NCBI GenBank assembly: GCA_019636385.1
Contig: JAHBXT010000003.1
Coordinates: 970,723 to 1,034,722 of the forward strand
Reading direction: 5' to 3'
Length of the DNA stretch: 64,000 nucleotides
Origin: Pirellulaceae bacterium
Lineage (GTDB): Bacteria; Planctomycetota; Planctomycetia; Pirellulales; Pirellulaceae
Made by a program: the position numbers and the translations under genes. Under the pieces are notes generated by a model that saw nothing but the letters and a program-made list of their open reading frames with translations, did not search any database and had not been told where the DNA came from. Below, piece by piece: positions 34,487 to 44,129 of the stretch. The number at the start of each line of letters is the position of its first letter. The stretch's first letter is position 1.

Positions 34487-35605
34487 TTCGTTTTTCCAAG
34501 CTTTGGCGGGAATTCTCAGGCTGCAGAAGTAACTGAACAGTAGGTCGAGCGTTTCGTTCATTTCGCGAATTGCATCGATGCGCGCATCTGCATCATATGG
34601 ATCAGCCTCCTCGTCCACATGAATTCTGGCTGCACTGATTGAAAAGCTCTCTGCTTGTACCGTTAGATCGTACTGAGTGCCATGACGAATGAGCGTCAAA
34701 CCTGATTTGCGCGGCAGCTTGCCAGATTGCAAGGCTCGGATCGCTTCAGGCAGGTGCATGGGTGATTCTGCTGAGATCGACTCTTTGCCGTTTTCGCCCA
34801 AGGGGCATTCTAACGTAAGAGTCTTGTTCATCATCGCGGTAATTTCAGACTGGTCCGGCAAGGTGAACGTGTCGGTCTCGTTGGCCAGCTTCCACCATAA
34901 CCACACAAAGAACTCGTTGCCCAAGAAGTCTTTATTGTTTAAATCGCTACCCAACCAAGCCAGTTCGGTATGACTCATCTCTTGAACAAATTGAGCCGGG
35001 ACAGCATCGTCGAGCTCGGAAAGCTTGTCGTTGATGGTTGCCCATTCCAAGGCTAACCTTCCAGCCGTAATTCGCGAAGTTTCAACGCCAAACGCACGTT
35101 CCAGCAGCTCCATTGAGTGGCCTATGACGGCCGAACCTGATCCAGCAAAGTAGAGCCGCTGGCCGGGTAGATCCCACAGCAGCGGATAGTGCTGCATCTT
35201 GCGAAACTTGCCCGAAGCCGATTCCGCCAGGCTTCGCTGCTCGACTGCCTCTTTTGCTTCTTGACGTTGCTGACGTGTGGGTCGACCGCTGTCGTTCTCA
35301 GCAGCTCGAGCCGCTAGTTCCATTTGCATCCAAGCCTTCTTCAACGAGGCTGGTACCTGATTGGTAACGATGCGTACTGAACAGTGCAGCGCGCCGTTAA
35401 CGATATTTTTGCCTTGGTCAAACGACTGGTCGAGCACATGACCACCACCAAGAAAACCAACTTGGACCGCGTCTTGACTGCCAAGTTCTAATTGACCACC
35501 TGCGTAACTGTCCAATATCTCAATATGTTGCTCTTCGAACTTCGTATCTTCGAAACCCGACACGCGAAAACGCTCGAAAGCCAGACTGCCAGCTAGAAAA
35601 GGCAT
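34418..35605 (-). CDS. RdgC-like protein (putative recombination-associated)
   Basis: 395 residues. The start MPFLAGSLAFERFRV, the block 'FRKMQHYPLLWDLPGQRLYF', and 'LGNEFFVWLWWKLANE' resemble divergent RdgC-type proteins, which bind double-stranded DNA and modulate RecA; the similarity is weak and judged by eye. The ATG at 35605 has GAGG upstream; the frame opens further to 35692 without support. The 3' end overlaps the antitoxin fragment, suggesting insertion or deletion there. It sits divergent from the Hint toxin gene. Confidence 0.5.
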   Translation of the reverse strand: MPFLAGSLAFERFRVSGFEDTKFEEQHIEILDSYAGGQLELGSQDAVQVGFLGGGHVLDQSFDQGKNIVNGALHCSVRIVTNQVPASLKKAWMQMELAARAAENDSGRPTRQQRQEAKEAVEQRSLAESASGKFRKMQHYPLLWDLPGQRLYFAGSGSAVIGHSMELLERAFGVETSRITAGRLALEWATINDKLSELDDAVPAQFVQEMSHTELAWLGSDLNNKDFLGNEFFVWLWWKLANETDTFTLPDQSEITAMMNKTLTLECPLGENGKESISAESPMHLPEAIRALQSGKLPRKSGLTLIRHGTQYDLTVQAESFSISAARIHVDEEADPYDADARIDAIREMNETLDLLFSYFCSLRIPAKAWKNELRGIQTWLTSANPANVRRNPAA

Positions 35606-35920
35606 GGAAACCTCGGTTGGAGTTAGAGAAAAACCGACGACGAGTTGAGCCTCAGCCCGTAGTGAGCTGGCGAGGAAACCGAAGCGGTGCAAGCGACATC
35701 TCTTAAGGTGCGCTCAGCGAAAGGTCGTCCACCAAACAGTTTTGGAGCGGTTGGTGGGTGCCGAGCAGCACTCCTTAGACACAGCCGAGTATCGGCAGAA
35801 AGTGTTGAAAAGTCTGTTTATCTCAGATGAGGCATACTAATCGTTCCTGGCGGCTCAAGCAGCTTAATCCACAACATTTCACTCTGGGACTGTAAGCAAG
35901 CAGGACTTGAGGGAGGTAGG
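35606..35920. promoter_or_regulatory. Divergent region upstream of the toxin-immunity pair and the RdgC-like gene
   Basis: The 315 bases must hold the promoters of both outward genes. At its right end GGGAGG (35911-35916) lies 4 bases before the toxin ATG and is an unusually strong ribosome-binding site. No operator or clear -35/-10 pair could be fixed. Confidence 0.4.
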
Positions 35921-37177
35921 ATGGCGCTGAAGACCTTCAACATGTTTGGCTGTTTCGAGGGCGATACCCGCTGCTTGATAAACCAGCCAGGCTCTATCGG
36001 TGACTACTCCAGCGATTGGTCAGATGATTCGCTCGGACTGAGGAGCGTCCATGGGACGGCTACGGTTATTCCAAACCACGCCACCGAGTCCGCAGTCAAA
36101 ATCAAGGATGTTCCGCTTGGAGCCAGAGTCCAAACGCAGAATCCCAATCGTTACGAGACGCAATACGATCCAGCCAACGAAAGTTTTACTCGTTGGAAGC
36201 GAATCTCATTGGAGGTTCGTCACGCCAATGGTTCGGTGGTTGATGCTGAGATATTGCGATCACCACAGTGGATTGAGCAACATCATATCCAGGTCGGCAA
36301 AATGTTCTCCTTTGATTTGACGGAAATCAACGTCGATGGGCGCGGGCTAGTTCGCTCGATCAACGATGCACCTGACGTGCTGCCTGGTGAGGGAGCCGTT
36401 GTTACCGGACGGTATGCGACGCGGGCGGTAAACAATCGAGTTCGCGTAACGCTGGCCGATGGCACCAGTATCACCGGCACCGCCAATCACCCCGTGTGGT
36501 GCGTTGAGCGAGACCAGTGGTCTGGCCTGGGCGAATTGGAACCCGGCCATAATCTACAAGCTCGACATGGAGCGGTAGAAGTTGCCACGGTCGAATTCCT
36601 GGACGATGCAGCTCCCGTCTACAACCTGGAGGTAGCAGGTGAGCATGTCTACGAGATTACTGAACTTGGCATCCTGGTTCACAACGCCGATTGGGATTGC
36701 GGCAAGTTTTTGAAGCTACAGACCAAAGTGAGAAAGCATGGTAAAGACTCACTGAGTTCCGCGCAACTTGGGCGGTACGATGAGTTGCTGAATATGGTGA
36801 AGAACAATTTTATAGGTCAATTGAAGGCTTCAGAAATTGACACACTGGTGTCGGCAGCACCAGAGGCATTAGTTGAAGCAGGAGGCCACCTGCATCACAT
36901 TTTGCCGAAACTCGGTCGCGAGGTCCATCGTGACCAGATTCTTAAAATACAGCGCAAGCTATGGTTCGACCACGGTATTGATCCCTTCATGAGTTTGGAT
37001 ATCTTTGTCTTTGCTCTGACTAAGGGTGTTCATACCAATCAAGCGATCGAACATGTGCTTAAAGAGCTGGATGTTCTACTAAAGTCGACTAAGAATACGA
37101 ACAAAGTGCTTGATAGGTTGAAAGAGCTTGGTGGGCAAGCGCAAGATGGCTTTAAGAATCTATTAGGAGCGAGTTAA
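35921..37177 (+). CDS. Hint-domain polymorphic toxin with C-terminal HH-type (HNH/Endo VII-like) nuclease
   Basis: 418 residues. Residues ~11-255 are a Hint (hedgehog/intein) autoprocessing domain: nucleophile Cys11 in CFEGDTRCL, the block-B-like TANHPVW with His190, 'VYNLEVAGEHVYEI', and the terminal LVHN (His254-Asn255). The remaining ~160 residues are a helical toxin with GGHLHHILPK (His323, His325, His326) and KGVHTNQAIEHV (His371), the pattern of AHH/LHH nucleases of the HNH/Endonuclease VII group. In pretoxin-Hint proteins cleavage frees the C-terminal toxin. Only ten residues precede the Hint, and there is no signal, RHS or other delivery domain, although GGGAGG fixes the start. It overlaps its ANK-SUFU partner by one base. 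Confidence 0.82.
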   Translation: MALKTFNMFGCFEGDTRCLINQPGSIGDYSSDWSDDSLGLRSVHGTATVIPNHATESAVKIKDVPLGARVQTQNPNRYETQYDPANESFTRWKRISLEVRHANGSVVDAEILRSPQWIEQHHIQVGKMFSFDLTEINVDGRGLVRSINDAPDVLPGEGAVVTGRYATRAVNNRVRVTLADGTSITGTANHPVWCVERDQWSGLGELEPGHNLQARHGAVEVATVEFLDDAAPVYNLEVAGEHVYEITELGILVHNADWDCGKFLKLQTKVRKHGKDSLSSAQLGRYDELLNMVKNNFIGQLKASEIDTLVSAAPEALVEAGGHLHHILPKLGREVHRDQILKIQRKLWFDHGIDPFMSLDIFVFALTKGVHTNQAIEHVLKELDVLLKSTKNTNKVLDRLKELGGQAQDGFKNLLGAS

Positions 37178-38364
37178 TGAATTTCAAAGCCGAGCTTGAT
37201 TCAGCGATTGATGATGGCGACCTGGGCGCGATTCGCCGACTACTAGAGCCAAGTGATCTGGAGAGTAATGACTACGACGGCAGCTTGCTTCACTCGGCAG
37301 CTAAGTACGGCACCCTTGAGATCGTGAAATTCCTAGTGGAAAGTGGCGCTGAACTTGATAGGCTTGGTGGAACCTGGAAGGCACCTGCGGTAACTTATGC
37401 CGCAAATAAAGGAAGGTCAGACATCGTCCGCTATCTAGTAGAGGCGGGCTCGATGCTGGATATGAGCCATGCATTGAACAATCCACTGATGCGAGCTGCT
37501 GCCGAAGGGCACCTAGATGTTGTCGAGTATCTGTTAACCACGAACATCGACCGACACGCAACCTACCGAACTCCTGCGGGCATCTTGATCAACGCGTTAG
37601 TGAAAGCCGAGCAGGGTGGGCACCAAGAGATCGCGGAACTGCTCAAAGCCCACGGTTGCCATCGACCGGTGGAAGGCGTGGATATCCCACTCTGGGAACC
37701 AGCCCCTTCACAGATGGTCAATCAGTCACCCGAATTCAAACGCTCTCAAGAAATCATCCAGTATATGGAGCAGAGGTTTGGTCTTGCTGACGAGGATGGA
37801 ATACAGGAAATCATTCCTGTGATGGAAGGCATTTCTGTCTCGATCAACATTATTCGCCCCAACGATTTTCACCCCTACTTGGTACTATTTACCAACGGCA
37901 TGAGCGACTTGCCCATGAAAGTTCCGAAAGGGCAGGAGGCTTGGCAATATGCCGAGCTAGTCATTCACCTGCCGCCGGACTGGAAGCATCCCCGCGAGGC
38001 AGGTTCCGACCTGAATTGGATGTGGCCCATCCAGTGGCTACGCAAGATGGCCTATTATCCTCACCAGAGCGATTCCTGGCTGGGACTGCCCGCCGCACTG
38101 GTTTCCAGCGACGACCCACCGGTGCCACTTGGACCGAACACCAAGCAAACCTGCCTGCTGATGGTCCCCAACTTTTCCAACCTCAATCCACCGCTGCAGA
38201 CCAGCGATGGACGCCAGATCAATTTTTTCACCGTCGTTCCGTTGTACACTGAAGAACGCGATTATGAACTAGAACATGGCATGCGACCGTTTTTTGAGCA
38301 AATTGCCAAGCATGAAATTCCCTTCACTGTCGTCCCGGATCGCCCCAATTTTGCGGAGAAGTAG
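37177..38364 (+). CDS. Ankyrin repeat - SUFU domain protein, probable immunity protein
   Basis: 395 residues. Residues ~1-165 are four to five ankyrin repeats (DGSLLHSAAKYGTLEIVKFL, VTYAANKGRSDIVRYLVEAG, MRAAAEGHLDVVEYLL). Residues ~190-385 form a Suppressor-of-Fused (SUFU) domain, seen in 'HPYLVLFTNGMSDLPMKVP', 'YAELVIHLPPDWKHP' and 'INFFTVVPLYTEERDYELEH'. Both ANK and SUFU proteins are established immunity families in polymorphic toxin systems. Its ATG shares one base with the toxin stop (TAATG), which ensures coupled translation. A terminator follows at 38433. The combination strongly suggests that it neutralises the upstream nuclease by direct binding. Confidence 0.85.
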   Translation: MNFKAELDSAIDDGDLGAIRRLLEPSDLESNDYDGSLLHSAAKYGTLEIVKFLVESGAELDRLGGTWKAPAVTYAANKGRSDIVRYLVEAGSMLDMSHALNNPLMRAAAEGHLDVVEYLLTTNIDRHATYRTPAGILINALVKAEQGGHQEIAELLKAHGCHRPVEGVDIPLWEPAPSQMVNQSPEFKRSQEIIQYMEQRFGLADEDGIQEIIPVMEGISVSINIIRPNDFHPYLVLFTNGMSDLPMKVPKGQEAWQYAELVIHLPPDWKHPREAGSDLNWMWPIQWLRKMAYYPHQSDSWLGLPAALVSSDDPPVPLGPNTKQTCLLMVPNFSNLNPPLQTSDGRQINFFTVVPLYTEERDYELEHGMRPFFEQIAKHEIPFTVVPDRPNFAEK

Positions 38365-38432
38365 GTGAGTCAATTGGGGCTGATTGCGCGGTGGCTAGTA
38401 AAATGGAACGACACAAAATGCACCATGTAAGC

Positions 38433-38457
38433 CCGCAGACTTGCTCTGCGGATTTTT
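38433..38457 (+). terminator. Intrinsic terminator of the toxin-immunity operon
   Basis: CCGCAGA-CTTGC-TCTGCGG forms a perfect 7-bp stem with a 5-base loop followed by ATTTTT. It lies 69 bases past the immunity stop, on the right strand. Confidence 0.75.
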
Positions 38458-38781
38458 CGGCTTCCTGCTACCTGGCGGCGCAATAAAACCGGCCGGTGTT
38501 TACATGTGCCTTGGCAATGTAGCGAGTAACCGAACGATCTGCGGGATGTGCCTGGCTGTCGCATCGGATAACGATTTTGTCGACAGTCGGCAAACGCACG
38601 GAAGGCAGGACCATTGGCGATCAGCCAGTAGTGTCAAATTTTTTAGGTTATTAACTGAGGCGAGTATGAGCATGCATTGCAATTTGCTACCTGAACTGGT
38701 TCAACCGTCCTGCGTCACTTCTGCAGTTTCGTGCTAGGGTGCTGCAGAGCTTACGTCCGCGCATTGGAGCGTTCTAGCGGG

Positions 38782-39018
38782 ATGTCCCGGTGGAGCGTTG
38801 ACGTAGGAGCAAATGTCACGCTATACGAGGCAATACAAGTCCGCGCTGGACTGAATGGGGGAATTCAAATTCTTGGCTCGTGCCAAACGATCAATGGACA
38901 GGATCAAATCCTTGTATACGCCATGAAGACACCAGCAGATGGGATATTCTCCAATGCAGAGGATTGGGACACTGAGGGAGATGTACAAGGAACCTCAGGC
39001 ACTAAATCGGTACGATGA
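38782..39018 (+). CDS. Small hypothetical protein, doubtful
   Basis: 78 codons from the ATG at 38782 (MSRWSVDVGANVTLYEAIQV); the frame is open back to 38731. The composition looks protein-like, with alternating hydrophobics and an acidic end, but no family is recognised and the ribosome site is weak. It may be the tail of a lost gene next to the transposase relic. The rest of 38458-38781 shows nothing clear. Confidence 0.3.
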   Translation: MSRWSVDVGANVTLYEAIQVRAGLNGGIQILGSCQTINGQDQILVYAMKTPADGIFSNAEDWDTEGDVQGTSGTKSVR

Positions 39019-39035
39019 AGTTATCTCAAGTTTAT

Positions 39036-39969
39036 TCAGACTGAGGCCGGCGGAAGTCTCAGCTTCCATCTCGTGCCGTGGGCCTTGACACTCACCTTTT
39101 GGCCAAACTCATAACGCTGTCGGACCTTGCCCTTGCTGATGCACTATACCTCTGGTTCATGTAGAGAATACAGTTTCTGGCTGTCCGTTGGCTGCTGCGT
39201 AGGCAAACGCTCACACAGCAAGAGGCGTTGCTCTAATCGCAAGTCGGGCTGGGGCACTTGCCGGCGAAAGTCTCGCAGGACTCGGCCAAGCCAGGTTCGT
39301 AGTTTGCATAGCTGCGCTCGCATCCGCTTGTGCGGTTTGGCATGCGCGTAGCGACTGACACTGATGGCTGCATGTTTGGCTACTCGAACATAGGTTTGTC
39401 GCAGCTTGACTCCGCGAAAGGCAGCGGCCCTTCGCAAGTTTAACGATCGCTTTGAAGTAAAGTTTGGAGTCGGTGGGATAGCTGATGTTCTTCTCTTGTA
39501 CTGTAGTATCAACGGTCACTTGCGCTAGCTGCTGTGGGTTGAGCTGCTTCTCTCGCACTGCCAAATCAATGGTCCCTGTCAGCAGCAAGCCCAGCCGCTC
39601 GGCTCCCAGGCGATTACGCCATTTGGTTAGCGAGGTGGCGTAGATCGGTGTCTCATGCGGCATCGACTCGAAGTCGCATAAGTATTGCCAATACGGATTC
39701 TCAACCCAACGCTCCAACAGGGCTTCGTCCGAGAGGTTCATCGCATGCTTCAAGTACAGCAGGCCCGCCATCAAGCGTACGGCTTTGGCCGGCGCTCCGA
39801 AGTCCTCACAGTAGGCATCTTCCAAAGCCAGCTGGAGACGCTGCCAGTCGATTCTGTTGGCCAGGTTAACCAATGGATGAACTGGATTGAGTATCTGACA
39901 AAGTGGGCTTAGAAGAGACTCAGGCGCGTCGATACAGGCTTGATTTTCGGCTTCATGCCACTGCTCCAT
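39036..39969 (-). pseudogene. IS5-family (IS1106-like) transposase, frameshifted and truncated
   Basis: The frame from 39969 (MEQWHEAENQACIDAPESLL...) carries the DUF772-type N-terminus and VTVDTTVQEKNISYPTDSKL with the first catalytic Asp. Near 39440 the reading frame shifts: the continuation 'FRGVKLRQTYVRVAKHAA', 'RKLRTWLGRVLRD'-like and LYSLHEPEV is in another frame. After EPEV comes a stop, then 'CISKGKVRQRYEFGQKVSV' in the same frame, after which similarity ends (stop at 39036). So there is one frameshift, one nonsense codon and loss of the C-terminal third: a dead element. Confidence 0.75.
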
Positions 39970-39970
39970 T

Positions 39971-40009
39971 TTGCAAGGTTTTGACGTTCACGAACTCATT
40001 ACCTTGCAA
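39971..40009. repeat. Inverted repeat next to the IS5-like relic
   Basis: TTGCAAGGT (39971-39979) and ACCTTGCAA (40001-40009) are perfect inverted copies 21 bases apart, directly upstream of the transposase start. They may be part of the element's end or its promoter region. No matching end was found on the other side. Confidence 0.45.
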
Positions 40010-40737
40010 TTTTAGCGCGCACTAATTCCGTTAAACCCCAATCAAATCAAGGTGCTGCGGAATTTTCAGAGCCGACTAAGTAAGAAATGTTCGGCCCTTC
40101 CCGTCTTCGATGGTAGGCGAAGTATCGGTACTACGGCCTCTGCTGACTTCTGCGAGTGTGCGAGATCGAGATGTCTCGAGCGGCCCTGGCTTGCAGTCGT
40201 GTTTACTTATTCCCAAGGAGGGTCGGCATAGATGGTCGCGTACTTTGCGTTGACTTCAATTGGCTCGGCAATACTGCACACGATCGGCGGCAGCGTTTGT
40301 CGCTGTGGTTCTCTCGCCATCGAATCGTTAGCCTTAAGTACCGATGCACGCTCTCTTAGTTGCTACTGGGTTGCGTTGAGGCGTTGTCAGTCCGGTCCAC
40401 CTGCGATTGGAGATAGATCCATGAATGGGCCAAATCACTGGCCTTGCAGAGTAAAGGCAGGTCAGACGAACCAAGCGGGCAGTCACGACAATTTGCAGTT
40501 GTAGACGCGGGCCACTCCCGGCCGCATGCCCAGTGACGCGTTCATCCCCTTGGAAACATAAATGAAGGGATGGGGAGGCTGGCCGCGAAGATCGCGGACG
40601 ACGATTCGGGCTAGGCGGCGCCCCCCAATGGATCGCATGCTGGGCGGTCTGAGGATAGTGGCTGCCCTGCGGATCCGGGGATGGCGGGCACTGTTCCGTG
40701 TTGCACAGACGTTTGTCCTGAAGCGTTCAGAGTTGGG
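40010..40737. other. Gene-poor stretch between the IS relic and the transporter pair
   Basis: Over 700 bases with only short frames (for example 40156-40359 and 40562-40996 on the + strand, the latter antisense to the VIT gene). No conserved protein, tRNA or terminator is seen. Composition becomes more G+C-rich from about 40550 onward, towards the transporters. Confidence 0.4.
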
Positions 40738-41433
40738 TTACACCACTGCTCCGAACAGTGCGCCGACCCCAGCCGTCAGGGCCATTGCCAGCGCTCCCCA
40801 GAAGGTAACTCGGATGGCGGCCTTCGTGACCGGAGCTCCGCCGGCGTGGGCACCGAAACCGCCCAACAGCCCCAGAAACAGGATGGATGTGGCGATGACG
40901 ACGGGGATCAATACCGTCCGTGGGGTGACAAGGGCGGTAAGCAGAGGCATCGCGGCACCGATGGCGAAAGTTCCCGCCGAGGCCAAGGCCGCCTGAATGG
41001 GCCTAGCGGTTGTCAGATCCGAAATGCCTAATTCGTCACGAGCATGGGCTGCCAGGGCGTCGTGGGCCATCAGTTGATCGGCCACTTGTCTGGCCAGCGC
41101 CGGCTCTACTCCGCGGCTAGCGTAGATCGCCGCCAGTTCGTTCCGTTCCGACTCATCCTCAGTTGCCAGCTCTCTTCGCTCGCGATCCAGGTCGGCTTTT
41201 TCTGTATCCGACTGCGAGCTGACAGAAACATATTCCCCAGCCGCCATCGACATTGCGCCGGCCACGAGCCCCGCTACGCCCGCAACCAGTATGTCACTCG
41301 CGGTAGAATGTGCCGCCGCCACACCGACGACCAGACTCGCCGTGGACACAATGCCATCGTTCGCCCCCAACACCGCGGCTCGCAACCAGCCAATACGATT
41401 CGTTCTGTGTCGTTCTCTATGTTGGACATACAT
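40738..41433 (-). CDS. VIT1/CCC1-family Fe2+/Mn2+ transporter
   Basis: 231 residues. 'AAVLGANDGIVSTASLVVGV', 'VAGLVAGAMSMAAGEYVSVS' and a charged cytoplasmic loop (DTEKADLDRERRELATEDES) with Glu residues match the vacuolar iron transporter family, which moves Fe2+ or Mn2+ out of the cytoplasm. About five membrane helices are seen, the last three in the C-terminal third. The frame is open to 41895, but the ATG at 41433 with AAGGAG eight bases ahead is the clear start. It begins 23 bases after the MgtA stop on the same strand, so the two cation transporters are probably one transcript. Confidence 0.9.
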   Translation of the reverse strand: MYVQHRERHRTNRIGWLRAAVLGANDGIVSTASLVVGVAAAHSTASDILVAGVAGLVAGAMSMAAGEYVSVSSQSDTEKADLDRERRELATEDESERNELAAIYASRGVEPALARQVADQLMAHDALAAHARDELGISDLTTARPIQAALASAGTFAIGAAMPLLTALVTPRTVLIPVVIATSILFLGLLGGFGAHAGGAPVTKAAIRVTFWGALAMALTAGVGALFGAVV

Positions 41434-41456
41434 GCGGGTTGCTCCTTGATACTCAG

Positions 41457-44129
41457 TTAAATCCACTTCACTCGTAGCAGCCAGGTCTTGATCAGTTGCG
41501 TCAAGACGACGTAGCTCAACAGGGTTATCACCATCAGCGGCCAGTACAAAGGAGGCAGCGTCGTGAATCCCAGGTAGCGGCCCAAAGGCGACGCGGGTAT
41601 TGCGATTCCGATTCCCAGAACGCAGGCCGACGTGAAGATCAGCAGCCAGGACGCACGACTCTGAAAAAAAGGAATCCGGTTGGTGCGGATGACATGGATG
41701 ATCATCGTTTGAGTCAAAAGGCTTTCCACGAACCACCCGGTCTGAAACAGGCTCGCACTGTGAGCCGCTGCCTCGGGGGTCGAGACGTGCCAGCAGTTGA
41801 AAACGTACAGCATCATGAAAAACGTGGTGTAGTCGAAAATCGACGAGCAGGGACCAATGAAGACAATGAAGCGAGTCAACTGGCGGATGTCCCATGGACG
41901 CGGCTTCTCGACCTGTTCAGGGTCGACATCGTCAGTCGGGATCGCTGTCTGACTGACGTCGTAGAGCAGATTATTGGCGAGAATCTGAATCGGAGCCATC
42001 GGCAAGAACGGGACGAAGACGCTGGCCCCCAGGACGCTGAACATATTGCCGAAGTTGCTGCTGGCCCCCATGCGCACATACTTCAGAATATTCGCGAAGA
42101 CCTTGCGACCTTCCACGACGCCCGCTTCCAGTACCATCAACGACTTTTCGAGCAGAATCATATCTGCCGACTCTTTGGCGATATCGACGGCAGTGTCGAC
42201 ACTGATACCGACATCTGCCGCCCGCAAGGCCGGGGCGTCGTTGATTCCGTCTCCCATGAAGCCGACGATGTGCTGACGTGATTGCAGAGCATGAATAATC
42301 CGCTGCTTGTGCGCGGGCGAGACCCGTGCGAACAGCGTGGTCTGCAAGGCGGCTTCTGCCAGTTGATCATCGCTCATCGCCTCGACGTCGCTGCCCAGCA
42401 GAATGAACTCTGTCGATAGTCCGACCTCCTTGCAGATTTTGCGGGCTACCAGATCATTGTCGCCGGTGACCACCTTGATTGCCACGCCATGACAATGCAG
42501 CGCCTGTATGGCCTTCGCCGCCGTTTCCTTGGGCGGATCGAGAAACGCCACGTAGCCATTCAAGATCAGGTCCGACTCATCTGTCTGGGAGTACGGCGTC
42601 GCGTCTCCTGCGACGACGCCCCGTGGTGGGATGTCTTTGCTGGCTATTGCCAGCACTCGAAAACCGTCGGCCGAGAGCCGACCATATTCGTGCTTGAGCG
42701 TCTCGATGTGGGCGTGGTCCATCGGGAAGAGCTGGCCATCCAGTTCAAAACTGTTGCAACGCGGGAAGATGGCCTCGGGGGCTCCCTTGCTGATGATGCG
42801 ATCTTTGTTTTCAGGCGTGCGGACCACCACCGACATGATGCGCCGCTGAAAGTCGAATGGGATTTCGTCCACTTTCGCGTACTCGGGAATGTTTGCGTGG
42901 GTGTGCGTTTCGGTATGCGCCAGGACCGCTCGATCGAGGACGTTCTTGAGACCGGTCTGGAAGTGGCTGTTCATGTACGCAAGCGCGAGCACGCCGTCAT
43001 CTTCCTTCAACGCCACATCGCAGTGTCGCTCCAGAATGACGCGGTCGATCGTCAGGGTGCCAGTCTTGTCGGTGCAGAGTACGTCCATGGCCCCCAGGTT
43101 CTGAATAGCGTTAATCCGCTTGACGATGACCTGCTTACGGCTCATGGCCAGCGCGCCCTTCGACAGGCAGACCGTGACGATCATCGGCAGCATTTCCGGC
43201 GTCAGCCCCACCGCCACAGCGATGGCAAAGAAGAAGGCCTCCGTCCAGTTGCCCTTGGTGAGTCCGTTGATCAGGAACACGAGCGGCACCATCACAAGCA
43301 CAAATCGCAACATCAGCCAAGTGAATTCAGCAATCCCCTTGTCAAACGCCGTTTCCGCCGGTGGCTGCGTGACTAACGGGGCCATGCTCCCCAGGTAGGT
43401 GTCCGCCCCAGTCGCCACGACTACCCCTGTTGCGGAACCGCTTTCCACACTGGTGCCCAGAAACGCAATGCTGGTGAGTTCCACGGCAACCGTTGTCTGC
43501 GCGTTCTTCTCGATCTCGAATTTCTCGACGGGGAAACTCTCCCCGGTCAGCGATGCCTGACTGACGAAAAGATCCTTAGCTGCGATGATACGTATATCGG
43601 CGGGAATCATGTCTCCGGCGGCGAGCTGTACCATGTCACCGGGAACCAACCGGGCAACCGGAACCTCCTGAGGCTGGCCGTCGCGGATGACGGTGGCCTT
43701 GACCGAAATCAGGGCTCGGAGTTTGGCGGCAGCACTGTCGGCCTTAGACTCTTGAACCAGCTTCAAGCCCACACCCAGCAGGATCATCAGTGACATCAAA
43801 AGCCCTGCGCGGACATCGCCGGTCGCAAAAGAAATGCAGGCCAGCACGGTCAGCAACAAGACGAGCGGATTGATGATCGCCCGGTAGATGAGTCTGGTGA
43901 TTCCCGGTCGCTGGTCTTTAGCGAGCACGTTTGGGCCATGCTCGGCTAGACGCTCGGTGGCTTCTGCGGCTGTCAGTCCCGAAGTTCGAGTCGCTATCTG
44001 GTCTAGTAACGCTGCGGCCTCGATCGTCGCAGCCTGGACCACCGCCTGCGAAACCTGAATCTCAGGCTTCTCACGGTGAATTGCGGCAAAAACGTGTTTG
44101 GGTAGTACGGAGGTTGGCATCAGGGCCAT
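41457..44129 (-). CDS. mgtA: Magnesium-translocating P-type ATPase (MgtA/MgtB type)
   Basis: About 890 residues, the usual length of P3B ATPases that import Mg2+. Motifs: the phosphorylation site DKTGTLTIDR, SLTGESFPVEK in the actuator domain, VGLTPEMLPMIVTVCLSKGA in the M4 helix, KVVTGDN and GFMGDGINDAPALRAADVGI in the hinge. The N-terminal extension is short. Starts at 44129 (ATG after AAGAGA), 44120 (ATG) and 44144 (TTG) are possible; I use 44129. Codon and base use look more G+C-rich than in the surrounding genes, consistent with transfer. No leader or M-box was identified upstream. Confidence 0.93.
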   Translation of the reverse strand: MALMPTSVLPKHVFAAIHREKPEIQVSQAVVQAATIEAAALLDQIATRTSGLTAAEATERLAEHGPNVLAKDQRPGITRLIYRAIINPLVLLLTVLACISFATGDVRAGLLMSLMILLGVGLKLVQESKADSAAAKLRALISVKATVIRDGQPQEVPVARLVPGDMVQLAAGDMIPADIRIIAAKDLFVSQASLTGESFPVEKFEIEKNAQTTVAVELTSIAFLGTSVESGSATGVVVATGADTYLGSMAPLVTQPPAETAFDKGIAEFTWLMLRFVLVMVPLVFLINGLTKGNWTEAFFFAIAVAVGLTPEMLPMIVTVCLSKGALAMSRKQVIVKRINAIQNLGAMDVLCTDKTGTLTIDRVILERHCDVALKEDDGVLALAYMNSHFQTGLKNVLDRAVLAHTETHTHANIPEYAKVDEIPFDFQRRIMSVVVRTPENKDRIISKGAPEAIFPRCNSFELDGQLFPMDHAHIETLKHEYGRLSADGFRVLAIASKDIPPRGVVAGDATPYSQTDESDLILNGYVAFLDPPKETAAKAIQALHCHGVAIKVVTGDNDLVARKICKEVGLSTEFILLGSDVEAMSDDQLAEAALQTTLFARVSPAHKQRIIHALQSRQHIVGFMGDGINDAPALRAADVGISVDTAVDIAKESADMILLEKSLMVLEAGVVEGRKVFANILKYVRMGASSNFGNMFSVLGASVFVPFLPMAPIQILANNLLYDVSQTAIPTDDVDPEQVEKPRPWDIRQLTRFIVFIGPCSSIFDYTTFFMMLYVFNCWHVSTPEAAAHSASLFQTGWFVESLLTQTMIIHVIRTNRIPFFQSRASWLLIFTSACVLGIGIAIPASPLGRYLGFTTLPPLYWPLMVITLLSYVVLTQLIKTWLLRVKWI

